From NCBI GenBank assembly GCA_900446925.1, contig UAVY01000011.1, positions 62,001 to 126,000 of the forward strand: a DNA stretch of 64,000 nucleotides, in the 5' to 3' direction. A model generated the notes under the pieces. That model ran no database searches, was not told the DNA's origin, and was given only the letters and a program-made list of their open reading frames with translations. Positions 1 to 9,253 of this stretch are shown here, in pieces; positions within the stretch are counted from its first letter, which is position 1, and every line of letters begins with the position of its first letter. This stretch comes from Citrobacter koseri. Its GTDB lineage: Bacteria > Pseudomonadota > Gammaproteobacteria > Enterobacterales > Enterobacteriaceae. The translations under genes and the position numbers were made by a program.

Positions 1-560
1 TACTTTTGCTCGATGTCATGATGCCGAAGAAAAACGGTATTGATACGTTGAAAGCGCTTCGCCAGACACACCAGACCCCTGTCATTATGCTGACCGCGCG
101 CGGCAGCGAACTGGATCGCGTACTCGGCCTTGAGCTGGGCGCGGATGATTATTTACCTAAACCGTTTAACGACCGCGAACTGGTCGCGCGTATCCGTGCG
201 ATTCTGCGCCGCTCGCACTGGAGCGAACAGCAGCAGAATAACGACAACGGCTCGCCGACGCTGGAAGTGGATGCGTTAAGCCTCAATCCGGGTCGCCAGG
301 AGGCCAGCTTCGATGGTCAAACCCTGGAGTTAACCGGCACCGAATTTACCCTGCTCTATTTGCTGGCGCAGCATCTCGGCCAGGTGGTTTCGCGTGAACA
401 TTTGAGCCAGGAAGTGCTGGGTAAACGCCTGACGCCGTTCGACCGCGCAATCGACATGCATATCTCCAACCTGCGTCGTAAGCTGCCGGAGCGTAAAGAC
501 GGGCACCCGTGGTTTAAAACCCTGCGTGGTCGCGGTTATTTGATGGTTTCCGCTTCATGA
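1..560 (+). CDS. cpxR: Response regulator CpxR (5' truncated by window edge)
   Basis: Only the C-terminal part of this OmpR/PhoB-family response regulator is present; the open frame runs through position 1, so the start lies outside. The first visible residues are the phosphoacceptor strand LLDVMMPKKNG, whose Asp is the site phosphorylated by CpxA. The conserved Thr (MLTARG) and Lys (YLPKPF) switch residues of the receiver domain follow. A winged-helix DNA-binding domain occupies the second half, ending in the typical GRGYLMVSAS. CpxR activates envelope-stress genes such as dsbA, degP and srkA. Its stop overlaps the cpxA start by four bases (ATGA), as in other enterobacteria. No defects are seen. 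Confidence 0.97.
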   Translation, partial: LLLDVMMPKKNGIDTLKALRQTHQTPVIMLTARGSELDRVLGLELGADDYLPKPFNDRELVARIRAILRRSHWSEQQQNNDNGSPTLEVDALSLNPGRQEASFDGQTLELTGTEFTLLYLLAQHLGQVVSREHLSQEVLGKRLTPFDRAIDMHISNLRRKLPERKDGHPWFKTLRGRGYLMVSAS

Positions 561-1930
561 TAGGCAGTTTAACCGCGCGCATCTTTGCCATCTTCTGGTT
601 GACGCTGGCGCTGGTGCTGATGTTGGTATTGATGTTACCCAAGCTCGACTCACGCCAGATGACCGAGCTACTGGACAGCGAACAGCGCCAGGGGTTGATG
701 ATTGAGCAACATGTAGAAGCTGAACTCGCGAACGATCCACCCAACGATTTAATGTGGTGGCGTCGCCTGTTCCGTGCGATCGACAAGTGGGCGCCGCCAG
801 GACAGCGGTTATTGCTTGTGACCACTGAAGGACGCGTGATCGGCGCAGAACGCAGCGAAATGCAGATCATTCGTAACTTTATTGGTCAGGCGGATAACGC
901 CGATCATCCGCAGAAGAAGAAATATGGCCGCGTTGAGATGGTAGGCCCGTTCTCTGTCAGAGACGGGGAAGATAACTACCAGCTTTATCTGATTCGACCG
1001 GCCAGCAGTTCCCAATCCGATTTTATTAATCTGCTGTTTGACCGCCCGCTCTTGTTGCTGATCGTCACCATGCTGGTCAGTTCGCCTCTGTTGCTTTGGC
1101 TGGCCTGGAGCCTGGCGAAACCAGCGCGTAAGTTGAAAAACGCGGCGGACGAAGTGGCTCAGGGTAATCTGCGACAACATCCAGAACTGGAAGCAGGCCC
1201 GCAGGAATTTCTTGCGGCTGGCGCCAGCTTTAACCAGATGGTGACCGCGCTGGAACGTATGATGACCACGCAGCAGCGTCTGCTGTCGGATATCTCGCAC
1301 GAGCTACGCACTCCGCTTACGCGCCTGCAACTGGGTACCGCGCTGCTGCGTCGCCGTAGCGGCGAGAGTAAAGAGCTGGAGCGCATCGAGACCGAAGCGC
1401 AGCGGCTGGACAGCATGATCAACGACCTGCTGGTGATGTCGCGTAATCAACAGAAAAACGCGCTGGTCAGCGAAACGATGAAAGCCAATCATCTGTGGGG
1501 AGACGTGCTGGATAACGCCGCCTTCGAAGCCGAGCAGATGGGCAAATCGTTAACGGTGAACTTCCCGCCGGGGCCGTGGCCGTTATACGGCAACCCTAGC
1601 ACCCTGGAAAGCGCGCTGGAGAACATTGTCCGTAACGCCCTGCGCTATTCACACACGAAGATTGAAGTCGGCTTCGCGGTGGATAAAGACGGCATTACGA
1701 TAACGGTTGATGACGATGGCCCGGGCGTTAGCCCTGAAGACCGCGAACAGATCTTCCGCCCGTTTTATCGTACCGATGAAGCGCGCGATCGGGAGTCCGG
1801 TGGAACAGGGTTGGGGCTGGCCATCGTTGAGACCGCGATCCAGCAGCATCGCGGTTGGGTGAAAGCCGAAGACAGCCCGCTGGGCGGCTTACGGCTGGTG
1901 ATCTGGCTGCCGTTGTATAAGCGTTCTTAA
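557..1930 (+). CDS. cpxA: Sensor histidine kinase/phosphatase CpxA
   Basis: A 457-residue inner-membrane sensor kinase, the full E. coli length. Residues about 8-28 form the first membrane segment. A periplasmic sensor domain follows to about residue 162, then a second membrane segment (about 163-185, PLLLLIVTMLVSSPLLLWLAW) and a HAMP linker. The H-box SDISHELRTPLTR holds the autophosphorylated His near residue 248, and the N (NIVRNALRYS), G1 (DDDGPGV) and G2 (GGTGLGL) boxes build the ATP site. It phosphorylates CpxR in response to misfolded envelope proteins and dephosphorylates it otherwise. It is translationally coupled to cpxR through an ATGA overlap. Confidence 0.98.
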   Translation: MIGSLTARIFAIFWLTLALVLMLVLMLPKLDSRQMTELLDSEQRQGLMIEQHVEAELANDPPNDLMWWRRLFRAIDKWAPPGQRLLLVTTEGRVIGAERSEMQIIRNFIGQADNADHPQKKKYGRVEMVGPFSVRDGEDNYQLYLIRPASSSQSDFINLLFDRPLLLLIVTMLVSSPLLLWLAWSLAKPARKLKNAADEVAQGNLRQHPELEAGPQEFLAAGASFNQMVTALERMMTTQQRLLSDISHELRTPLTRLQLGTALLRRRSGESKELERIETEAQRLDSMINDLLVMSRNQQKNALVSETMKANHLWGDVLDNAAFEAEQMGKSLTVNFPPGPWPLYGNPSTLESALENIVRNALRYSHTKIEVGFAVDKDGITITVDDDGPGVSPEDREQIFRPFYRTDEARDRESGGTGLGLAIVETAIQQHRGWVKAEDSPLGGLRLVIWLPLYKRS

Positions 1931-1939
1931 GTCTCGCTG

Positions 1940-2023
1940 TGGTGCCGGATGGCGGCGTGAACGCCTTATCCGGCCTACAGAAACCGCACGCTGTAGGCCC
2001 GATAAGCGCAGCGCCATCGGGCA
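1940..2023. repeat. REP/BIME palindromes between cpxA and yiiM
   Basis: Two inverted REP units (GCCGGATGGCGGCGTGAACG ... TATCCGGCCTAC and GTAGGCCCGATAAGCGCAGC ... ATCGGGC) sit head to head between two convergent genes. This is the common extragenic location for a BIME and probably also helps end both transcripts. Confidence 0.9.
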
Positions 2024-2028
2024 TTACA

Positions 2029-2700
2029 TCATCCACGTAAACGTCGTGACTGATCTTCAATTTTGCCGCTCAAACGGCGTTTCTGCATCGTTCTGGTCCA
2101 GCTTTTCGATAACCCCGCCGCCGACAGCAAACGATGATACTGGCCGTCGTCGAACGGCATATGCCAGGCTATCGCAATCGCCTCCTGTACGCTCACATCG
2201 CTGACGCGCGACGCCAGAATCAGCGGCGCATCCGCCGATACCTGCCCCGGCGCGATAACGCTGTACAGCCAGCCGGTTTTCCCGGCGTTCTGCATCTGCG
2301 TCGCCATATCGCTAATGCCGAAATGGAAGTTGAGCTTAAAGCACGGCGAACGTGGCTGAGTCACCTGAATCAGCGCCTCTCCCCACTGAAAAATATCGCC
2401 GATAAAAACATTTTGCTCGGTCAGACCGTCCGGTCGAAAGGTTTTCGCCAAACGCGGCGCGACAAACAGATCCGCCTGCGCCGGGAATTGACGCGCCCAG
2501 TGCAGATAGTGTTCACGGGGATAATGGCACAGCGCGCGATCGGGCCCACCGTGAATTTTTGTCTCTGCCTGCTCATCACCGGCAAGGCCCAGATCGTTAA
2601 GCATCAGCTCGCCATCAACCTGGATTTTCGCAATGGCGCTGGGACGACTTCCCGCATAGTCCCGAATTTTGCCCGTAAACACCTCGACCGGATATCGCAT
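2029..2700 (-). CDS. yiiM: MOSC-domain protein YiiM
   Basis: A 223-residue cytoplasmic protein matching YiiM in length and sequence. It has a MOSC (molybdenum cofactor sulfurase C-terminal) fold in the first two thirds, with the conserved Cys in the PRSPCFKL segment that in this family can carry sulfur or bind cofactor, and a 3-alpha domain at the C terminus. YiiM is linked to molybdopterin-dependent reduction of N-hydroxylated compounds such as 6-N-hydroxylaminopurine. It is monocistronic and convergent with cpxA across a REP pair. The 154-base gap to the next gene on the right holds its promoter and nothing else that I can identify. Confidence 0.93.
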   Translation of the reverse strand: MRYPVEVFTGKIRDYAGSRPSAIAKIQVDGELMLNDLGLAGDEQAETKIHGGPDRALCHYPREHYLHWARQFPAQADLFVAPRLAKTFRPDGLTEQNVFIGDIFQWGEALIQVTQPRSPCFKLNFHFGISDMATQMQNAGKTGWLYSVIAPGQVSADAPLILASRVSDVSVQEAIAIAWHMPFDDGQYHRLLSAAGLSKSWTRTMQKRRLSGKIEDQSRRLRG

Positions 2701-2854
2701 CAGCTTCCCTCTCCCGACAAATAATCCTCATTAGAAGCATATTTATTTTGTCTCAGCCGCTCAAAATGAGAGCCGGGTTCACATGATGCGCCAGCAGACG
2801 TGCTATCAATTAAAGTGATTTTGAAACGCCATTTCATAATAAGGAGTCAACAAC

Positions 2855-3745
2855 GTGACAGTACAATCGCAGTTTGCTGGCGTCTGGTGTCCTTCCATTA
2901 CGCCGATGGACAATGACGGAAAAGTCGATCTCAACGGCCTGAGCCAGCATCTCAAACGCCTTACCGAGGCCAACATTGATGTTATTTTGCTGATGGGCAG
3001 CATTGGCGAATTTGCGTCTTTCACGCTGGAAGAGCGGCTGATGCTGATCCGCGAGGCCCGCGCGATGAGTTCGCTGAAGATGGTTGCCAATGTCTCCTCC
3101 ACCTGCACCAGCGACATCCTGCTTATGGCGCAGGAAGCGTACCGCGTCGGGTACGATGCGGTGATGATTCTGCCGCCGTATTACTACGGGCAGACGTCGA
3201 AGCAGCTTCTGAGCTACTTCCGCCAGCTTGGTAACGCCCTGAGCGGCAAATGGTTTGCCTACAATTTCCCGGCACGCACCGGCTGCGATTTAACGCCGGA
3301 TCTGGTGGCGACCCTTGCCGCCGAATTCCCGAATTTTGCCGGGATTAAAGATACCGTCGACTGCCAGTCCCATACCCGCAGCATGATTCAGGCCACCCGC
3401 GCGGTACGCGACGATTTTGCCGTGCTCTCCGGCTATGACGAGTATTACATCCCCAACCTGCTGGCGGGCGGCGCAGGCATTATTTCCGGCTTAAACAACG
3501 TGATGCCGGAGCTGTTTGTCAGCGCGCGGGAGGCGTTTAAGCAGGGTGATTTGCAAACGTTGCGCGATATCCAGGAGAAAATCGGCACGTTTATGTCCAT
3601 TTACGCGATTGGCGAGGATTTTGTGACCACGATTAAAACCGTGGTATCGCGTAAGTTCGGCTATTGTACCGGCGTGTCGCGTAATGCGGGAGGAGAACTG
3701 AACGAGCACGAGCGTCGCACAATTGATGAGGTGTTTGGCCGTTAA
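2855..3745 (+). CDS. Dihydrodipicolinate synthase-family aldolase (probable 2-keto-3-deoxy acid aldolase)
   Basis: A 296-residue (beta/alpha)8 aldolase of the DapA/N-acetylneuraminate lyase family. Visible motifs are the carboxylate-binding loop GSIGEFASF (residues about 49-57), the catalytic Tyr in FAYNFPARTG (about 134-143) and the Schiff-base Lys in FAGIKDT (about 162-168). It starts at GTG 2855, preceded by a clear AAGGAG eight bases upstream. It is not dapA itself; it resembles the YagE/YjhH group that cleaves 2-keto-3-deoxygluconate or 2-keto-3-deoxygalactonate to pyruvate and glyceraldehyde. The convergent neighbour kdgT imports 2-keto-3-deoxygluconate, so the pair fits import plus cleavage. 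The exact substrate is inferred, not shown. Confidence 0.85.
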   Translation: MTVQSQFAGVWCPSITPMDNDGKVDLNGLSQHLKRLTEANIDVILLMGSIGEFASFTLEERLMLIREARAMSSLKMVANVSSTCTSDILLMAQEAYRVGYDAVMILPPYYYGQTSKQLLSYFRQLGNALSGKWFAYNFPARTGCDLTPDLVATLAAEFPNFAGIKDTVDCQSHTRSMIQATRAVRDDFAVLSGYDEYYIPNLLAGGAGIISGLNNVMPELFVSAREAFKQGDLQTLRDIQEKIGTFMSIYAIGEDFVTTIKTVVSRKFGYCTGVSRNAGGELNEHERRTIDEVFGR

Positions 3746-3751
3746 TTCTGA

Positions 3752-3792
3752 CCGGAAGCGCCGGATGAGGCATAAGCCGTCATCCGGCAAAA
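3752..3792. repeat. Single REP palindrome between the aldolase gene and kdgT
   Basis: A compact hairpin, GCCGGATGAGGCATAAGCCG followed by TCATCCGGC, lies between the convergent stops of the aldolase gene and kdgT and can serve as a shared 3' stabiliser or terminator. Confidence 0.8.
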
Positions 3793-3797
3793 CGGGT

Positions 3798-4780
3798 TTA
3801 TTTCACCGTACCGCGAATATCGATTTCCGCCGCTCTGGCCTTCACCTTCCGCGACCAGACTGAGGTAATGATCGGCACCAGAATCGAAGTCACGATAACC
3901 GATGTGGCAACCAGCGAGGTCGCGGCGGGCGCCATCGGTTTAAACGCCGGAACCATCTCTGCGATCAGCACGGGCGTGGCTACTGCGGCGCCAGCAGAAC
4001 TTGAGGCGGCAATACCTGCCGTACCGTCACCGCCGCCGATAAACTTGTCAGCGATGATTAACGGGATGCCGGTGATAATAATGACCGCCACACCCAGTAG
4101 AATCCCCAGCACGCCCGTCTGTGCAATCACGCTCAAATCAATGGTGTTGCCCAGCGCGAAGGCGAAGAACGGGATCAGCGTCTGTACCGCTTTGCTGAAG
4201 AATTCCCGCAGTTCCGGGTCGAGATTCCCCAGCGCGAAACCAATCAGGAACGGCAATACCGCCCCCACAAATACATGCGGTTCAAACGAGGCAATCCCGG
4301 CGGTTCCCAGAATAACCATCGTCATCAGCGGCCCTGACTCCAGCGACATCAGGACAAATGCCCCGGCCTCTTCTTTGGTGCCGTACTGCTGCATGATGGA
4401 GGCGTACAGCCCACCGTTGGTCATGTCCATAGAGGCCACCAGCGCCAGCGTCGACAGCCCGGCGAAGAAGCCCGCTTCCACCCATGTTCCGGGATAACGC
4501 GTGACGCAATAGCGGCCACCACCCAGGCAACCGCAATTTTGGTCACCACCAGCGTCCCGGATTTACGCAGCACGGTGCCTGTGGCGCTCAGTTTGATCGA
4601 CGCGCCCATACAAAAGAACCAGACCGCCAGAATCGGCACCGTACCGGTGATCATACCGTTTGTGAATGAGCCGAAGTATTTCCCTGCGCCGGGCGCGAAG
4701 GTGTGGCATAGCGCGCCGAGGAACAACGGAACGAGCATCATGCCACCCGGGACTTTTTCTATCGTGCGTTTAATCTGCAT
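3798..4780 (-). pseudogene. kdgT: 2-keto-3-deoxygluconate permease KdgT, one frameshift
   Basis: A proton-coupled importer of 2-keto-3-deoxygluconate with about ten hydrophobic helices. The N-terminal third (from [16 protein letters not shown] 4780 has AAGGA upstream) and the C-terminal two thirds lie in different frames. The break is near 4488, where GAACATGGGTGGAAG should read with four Gs ([12 protein letters not shown]). Adding one base gives 327 codons, the E. coli length. No internal stops occur outside the shift, so a sequencing deletion in a G run is more likely than real decay. In Dickeya and E. coli this gene is repressed by KdgR. It faces the keto-acid aldolase gene convergently. 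Confidence 0.93.
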
Positions 4781-4907
4781 TTCCTTCACCTGTAGACATA
4801 AAAACGGGCAATTTTTATGGGCGAATGCGCCTTACTTTGAGGCACATCCGCGTTGATGAAGAAACGATAGACATTCATTCAAACAATAAAAGTGATCCCA
4901 ACCACAT

Positions 4908-4926
4908 AACAAAACTATGTTTCATT
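4908..4926. promoter_or_regulatory. Possible KdgR operator upstream of kdgT
   Basis: On the kdgT strand the sequence AATGAAACATAGTTTTGTT resembles the KdgR box (AATRAAAYRNYRTTTYATT-like, an imperfect palindrome) and lies about 130 bases before kdgT. The call rests on similarity by eye only. Confidence 0.45.
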
Positions 4927-4984
4927 TTTTATGGATTGATGTTTTTAATTTGACGGAAGTCACACCAGGCAAGCCCAAAAGCGC

Positions 4985-5022
4985 CTAAAAGAAAGCCCCC
5001 GCAGGTTATGCCTGCGGGGGCT
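4985..5022 (-). terminator. Rho-independent terminator downstream of sodA
   Basis: A perfect 12-bp stem (AGCCCCCGCAGG / CCTGCGGGGGCT) with a five-base loop is followed on the minus strand by TTTCTTTT. It ends the sodA transcript after two REP units. Confidence 0.85.
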
Positions 5023-5029
5023 GAATCTA

Positions 5030-5165
5030 ATGCCGGATGGCGGCTAACGCCTTATCCAGCCTACAAATTGTAAACTCTGTGCCGGATGGCGGCTAATGCC
5101 TTATCCGGCCTACAAATTGACAAATCCTCTTCGTAGGCCTGATAAGCGCAGCGCCATCAGGCAAA
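5030..5165. repeat. REP cluster (three units) downstream of sodA
   Basis: Two directly repeated units GCCGGATGGCGGCTAAYGCC ... CCTACAAATTG, followed by an inverted unit CGTAGGCCTGATAAGCGCAG ... ATCAGGC, fill the gap between sodA and its terminator. The first two units are near-identical, as expected of a tandemly duplicated BIME. Confidence 0.9.
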
Positions 5166-5170
5166 AAGAC

Positions 5171-5791
5171 TTATTTTTTCGCCGCGAAACGCGCAGCAGC
5201 TTCGTCCCAGTTCACCACGTTCCAGAACTCTTTGATGTAGTCCGGGCGACGGTTCTGGAATTTCAGGTAGTAAGCGTGTTCCCATACGTCCAGACCCAGG
5301 ATTGGGAAACCGGAAACGCCGGAAATGGCCTCGCCCATCAGCGGGGAGTCCTGGTTAGCGGTAGAGACAACCGCCAGTTTGTCGCCCTGCAACACCAGCC
5401 AGGCCCAACCGGAACCGAAACGCGTTGCCGCCGCTTTTTCAAACTCCGCTTTGAAGTTATCAACGGAACCGAAATCACGCTCGATAGCCGCTTTCAGGTC
5501 GCCCTGCAAAGCGGTGCCTTTTTTCAGGCCTTTCCAGAACAGGCTGTGGTTAGCGTGGCCGCCCGCGTTGTTGCGCAGTACGGTTTTTTTGTCCGCCGGA
5601 AGCTGATCCAGTTTGGTGATCAGTTCTTCAACCGGCAGGTTCGCGAATTCAGGCAGGTTTTCCAGCGCCGCGTTAGCGTTGTTGACATAAGTTTGATGGT
5701 GTTTGGTATGGTGGATTTCCATCGTCTGCTTATCGAAGTGCGGTTCCAGCGCATCATAAGCGTACGGCAGGGATGGCAGTGTATAACTCAT
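5171..5791 (-). CDS. sodA: Manganese superoxide dismutase SodA
   Basis: A 206-residue cytoplasmic Mn-superoxide dismutase, full family length from [18 protein letters not shown]. Metal ligands are visible: His27 in MEIHHTKHH, His82 in HANHSLFW, and Asp168/His172 in [11 protein letters not shown]. The [13 protein letters not shown] and GSGWAWLV signatures mark the Fe/Mn SOD fold. An in-frame ATG four codons upstream is less likely to be the start. The promoter side carries a Fur-box-like sequence, fitting known repression by Fur. It is monocistronic and followed by REP units and a strong terminator. Confidence 0.98.
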   Translation of the reverse strand: MSYTLPSLPYAYDALEPHFDKQTMEIHHTKHHQTYVNNANAALENLPEFANLPVEELITKLDQLPADKKTVLRNNAGGHANHSLFWKGLKKGTALQGDLKAAIERDFGSVDNFKAEFEKAAATRFGSGWAWLVLQGDKLAVVSTANQDSPLMGEAISGVSGFPILGLDVWEHAYYLKFQNRRPDYIKEFWNVVNWDEAAARFAAKK

Positions 5792-5866
5792 AATCATCTC
5801 CATTATTGTCGAGCGGCTGAAGTGTTAATGCCGCGTAAGCAGTTGGTTCATTATAGTTAATTAAAT

Positions 5867-5885
5867 GATATTGAAAATGCTTATC
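5867..5885. promoter_or_regulatory. Fur box upstream of sodA
   Basis: GATATTGAAAATGCTTATC matches the 19-bp Fur consensus GATAATGATAATCATTATC at 14 of 19 positions and lies about 75 bases before the sodA start. Fur repression of sodA is established in E. coli. Confidence 0.7.
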
Positions 5886-5934
5886 AATGCCGTAGTTTTA
5901 ATAAGGATATAACTTTTCATTATGTTCTTGAATA

Positions 5935-5950
5935 TGTGAGCCAAATCACC
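5935..5950. promoter_or_regulatory. CRP site upstream of rhaT
   Basis: TGTGAGCCAAATCACC fits the CRP consensus TGTGA-N6-TCACA at nine of ten conserved positions. It lies about 130 bases before rhaT, whose transcription in E. coli depends on RhaS and CRP. Confidence 0.65.
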
Positions 5951-6079
5951 CGTATAACGTGCTGGTTGCCAGGAAGGAAGAAATGTCGGCAATCCTCAAA
6001 AGGTTAATCAACTGCGCAATTTTTACACTCATCAGGTCGGGAGGGTCACACCGGCAATAAAAACGATGAGGATTAAGTC

Positions 6080-7115
6080 ATGAGTAACGCGATTACGATG
6101 GGTATCTTTTGGCATTTGATAGGTGCGGCCAGTGCAGCCTGTTTTTATGCCCCGTTCAAACAAGTTAAACAATGGTCCTGGGAAACCATGTGGTCAATCG
6201 GTGGGATTGTCTCCTGGCTTATCCTGCCCTGGACCATCAGCGCCCTGCTGCTCCCGGATTTCTGGGCCTATTACAGTTCCTTCAACCTATCCACCCTGTT
6301 GCCCGTATTTCTGTTCGGCGCAATGTGGGGCATCGGTAATATTAACTACGGCCTGACCATGCGCTATCTCGGCATGTCGATGGGGATCGGCATCGCGATT
6401 GGTATTACGCTGATCGTCGGCACCCTGATGACCCCCATCATCAATGGAAACTTTGATGTGCTGATCAATACCGAAGGCGGACGAATGACGCTGTGGGGCG
6501 TCCTGGTGGCGCTGATCGGCGTTGGCATCGTCACCCGCGCCGGGCAGTTAAAAGAGCGCAAAATGGGGATCACCGCCGAGGAGTTCAACCTGAAAAAAAG
6601 GTCTGCTGCTGGCGGTGATGTGCGGTATTTTCTCCGCCGGTATGTCCTTTGCGATGAACGCCGCCAAACCGATGCATGAAGCCGCCGCCGCGCTCGACGT
6701 CGATCCGCTGTATGTCGCTCTGCCAAGCTACGTGGTCATCATGGGCGGCGGCGCGCTGATCAACCTGGGCTTCTGTTTCATTCGTCTGGCAAAAGTGAAA
6801 AACTTGTCGATAAAAGCCGACTTCTCGCTGGCAAAATCGATGATCATCACCAATATCCTGCTGTCCGCGCTGGGTGGCCTGATGTGGTATTTGCAGTTCT
6901 TTTTCTACGCCTGGGGCCACGCTCGCATTCCGCCGCAGTATGACTACATCAGCTGGATGCTGCACATGAGCTTCTACGTGCTGTGCGGTGGGATTGTGGG
7001 TCTGGTGCTAAAAGAGTGGAAAAACGCGGGTCGTCGTCCTGTCAGCGTTCTCAGTCTGGGTTGCGTGGTCATTATTATTGCCGCCAACATCGTCGGCATG
7101 GGAATGGCAAGCTAA
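6080..7115 (+). pseudogene. rhaT: L-rhamnose/H+ symporter RhaT, one frameshift
   Basis: An inner-membrane L-rhamnose-proton symporter of the drug/metabolite transporter superfamily with about ten membrane helices. The start [20 protein letters not shown] is preceded by GATGAGGA. Translation is continuous to about residue 173 (FNLKK), where a run of seven As at 6592-6598 shifts the frame. With six As the protein continues [20 protein letters not shown] to the normal end and totals 344 residues, exactly the E. coli length. The lesion is therefore a homopolymer +1, probably a read error. The gene ends overlapping the 3' end of the convergent rhaR by four bases. Confidence 0.95.
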
Positions 7116-7962
7116 TCGTTTTGCGTACTGTGATGACGCCACTGGCTGGGCGTCATCCCGGTTTCCCGCGTAAACACCACCGAAAAGTAGTTACTGTCCT
7201 CAAAGCCGCACTGCATTGAAATCTCACTGATCATCAGGCGGCTGTGCTGAAGCAAATACTGCGCATGGCAGATGCGGATCTGGCGAAGATACTGGTTGAT
7301 GGTCATCCCGGTCTGTGAGCGAAACTGCTGTCGCAGCACCCGCTCGCTGCACTGCTCCTGGTCGCAAAACGCATCCAGCGCAAAGGGGCGCTCCAGGCTG
7401 CCGGCCAGCGCGGTAAATCAATTTATCCAGCAACGTTTCGCTCGCTCTGGTCGGGAGATCATCGGTAGCATAGCGGTGTCTTTTTAGCGTCATCACCAGC
7501 TGACCAAATAGCAGTTCCGCCATCTCATTCGCCAGCGGATCGCCCTGATTGCTCTCATGTTCAAGCTGGCTGATAACCTGCCGCGCCTGATTCATCCCCA
7601 CGCTGCCCAGCCGCCAGTGCGGGCGCCGTTCACTGCCGTTAAAGCCCGGAATGGCGCTTTCCCAGCCAAGATTCAGGGTCAACCGCTCCGGGCAGTAAAT
7701 AATATTCTGCAAAACCAAATCGTTAACGGAGGTGTAGGAGTGTCTGTCCTCGGCGCGAATATAAAACAGATCGCCGCGCGTGATGCGGTAAGGGCGATCG
7801 TTGAGCACATGCAAACCGTTGCCGCGCCAGACCAACACCAGTTCACAAAACTCGTGTGTATGTTCCGCGAACACATTTTGCGGATAGCGATCGGCAACCG
7901 CGACAGCCTGGCCGTCATTCGCAAAAAAGTCTTTTTTCAGAAGGACTAAACTGATTTGCCAC
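7112..7962 (-). pseudogene. rhaR: L-rhamnose regulator RhaR (AraC family), two frameshifts
   Basis: An AraC/XylS activator that senses L-rhamnose and turns on rhaSR. The N-terminal cupin sensor ([19 protein letters not shown]) and the C-terminal double helix-turn-helix ([20 protein letters not shown]) are well conserved but in different frames. One extra T near 7417 (GATTTACC instead of GATTACC) breaks the linker. Another extra T near 7954 cuts off the first codons: GTG 7962 would read [13 protein letters not shown]. Removing both gives 282 residues, the E. coli length. A REP pair lies between rhaS and rhaR. Confidence 0.92.
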
Positions 7963-7983
7963 CGCAGCACCTCACGTTGAATG

Positions 7984-8063
7984 CTTGCCGGATGGCGCTA
8001 CGCTTATCTGGCCTACAGATCGCCGCCGTAGGCCGGATAAGACGAAGCCGCCATCCGGCATTG
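7984..8063. repeat. REP pair between rhaS and rhaR
   Basis: Inverted units TTGCCGGATGGCGCTACGC ... CTGGCCTACAG and GTAGGCCGGATAAGACGAAG ... CATCCGGCA sit within the rhaSR transcription unit, where they could act as a processing or stability element between the two regulators. Confidence 0.9.
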
Positions 8064-8116
8064 AAGGAGACGATTATCAGCAAATTGGCGACAAAAAAAC
8101 GGTGATAGCTTTCGCG

Positions 8117-8953
8117 TTACTGTAGCAATGCGTCCCGCCCCTGGCGAATATCCCTGGGCGACCAGTCAAATTCCCGGCGAAACAGCGTCGAAAAATGGTT
8201 ACTGTCGCCAAAACCGCAGCGATACGCGATATCTGTGACGCTTTCATCACTGTGACGCAGCAGGTGGCGAGCCTTGATAAGCCGCAGACGGTTAAGATAG
8301 CGCTGCGGCGTCAGGCCGGTCTGTTGTTTGAGCTGACGATGCAGCGTGCGCAGCGAGAGCGAAAACTTGTCGGCTATCGATTCCCAGCACACCTCTTCAG
8401 CAAAATGATCCTCCAGCCAGGCCAGCAACTGATTCAGCCGCGCATCGTTATTGGCCGCCCCTTCCATCAGGCTGCTTTTACGCAGCAGCACCAGCAACTG
8501 CATAAACAGAATTTCACGGTTGGCGACCGCAGGTGTGTCCATCTCGTCTCCGGCGTTTTCCATCTGCGCCACCAGTTGCCGCACCTGCTGCAACGCGCTC
8601 TGATTCACGCGCCAGTGTGACGGATACTGCCCATCCTGTTCCTGCGGCAAGAGCTGGTTCAGCCCTGCCAGAAACTGAAACGCGTCCGGCGAGCGATAGA
8701 GCACATTCGTCAGACACAGGTTGTCGGTGTGTTCATACAGATGTCTGTCGTGATCGCGAACAAAGCAGACCGTACCGCCACTAATGGTGTAGGGCTGCCC
8801 ATTGAACACATGAATGCCAGTGCCATGTTCAACAATCACAATCTCGTGAAAATCATGATGATGTTCAGGAAAAGCAGACTGAGGAAGCCGGGGTTCAATG
8901 GCCACGGGCGCTTTACCTGACGGAAAAAAATCCACGCTATGCAGTACGGTCAT
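8117..8953 (-). CDS. rhaS: L-rhamnose operon activator RhaS (AraC family)
   Basis: A full-length 278-residue AraC-family activator and the only rha gene in the window whose frame is intact. The N-terminal sensor carries the cupin-like [19 protein letters not shown]. The C-terminal part has two helix-turn-helix motifs ([20 protein letters not shown] and [20 protein letters not shown]). RhaS binds L-rhamnose and activates rhaBAD and rhaT together with CRP. It is transcribed divergently from rhaB across a 300-bp control region and is followed by a REP pair, then rhaR. Confidence 0.97.
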   Translation of the reverse strand: MTVLHSVDFFPSGKAPVAIEPRLPQSAFPEHHHDFHEIVIVEHGTGIHVFNGQPYTISGGTVCFVRDHDRHLYEHTDNLCLTNVLYRSPDAFQFLAGLNQLLPQEQDGQYPSHWRVNQSALQQVRQLVAQMENAGDEMDTPAVANREILFMQLLVLLRKSSLMEGAANNDARLNQLLAWLEDHFAEEVCWESIADKFSLSLRTLHRQLKQQTGLTPQRYLNRLRLIKARHLLRHSDESVTDIAYRCGFGDSNHFSTLFRREFDWSPRDIRQGRDALLQ

Positions 8954-9253
8954 GATGGCTTCCTGATATGAGAAACATGTCAGAAATAGTAATTAAGGGT
9001 TACTACCCTCACCTTAAATTTTTAACGCCAAAGCGCGCAAACCCGGTCGTTTTTTCAAGAAAGGACGGGAAAGATCAGGAAATGCGGACGCCGTCACATC
9101 CGGCCAATTCACGCTGATAAACGGAAATTGTGAACGCTATCACGTTCACCTTTGCCTCCTTGCCAGCGGCCAATTTAACCTGTCAGTAACAGGAAGGTAC
9201 GCCTTCCTGGGGGTTCTTAGACTGAGTGCAATGAAACTCAGAAGGACTTCACC
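8954..9253. promoter_or_regulatory. Divergent rhaSR / rhaBAD control region
   Basis: This 300-bp gap separates rhaS and rhaB. It contains a CRP site at 9129-9144 (TGTGAACGCTATCACG). The segment 9178-9210 aligns by eye with the E. coli RhaS half-sites (CCTGTCAGTAACAGGAAGG), and TTAGACT just downstream is a likely -10 for rhaBAD. A good ribosome site (AGAAGGA) precedes the rhaB ATG. The left half should hold the rhaSR promoter and RhaR sites, which I could not delimit. Confidence 0.75.

Noticed and set aside
5030..5165. Clustered palindromic repeats that could look like a CRISPR array
   Set aside because: The units are REP sequences of 35-40 bases with conserved GCCGGATGGCG/CGCCATCCGGC arms, irregular spacing and no unique spacers or cas genes.
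8195..8620. Long open frame opposite rhaS, and similar long frames opposite rhaB, fdoG/fdoH, bipA and the rest
   Set aside because: These are antisense shadows of strongly conserved coding genes with GC-rich third positions; no ribosome sites or family similarity.
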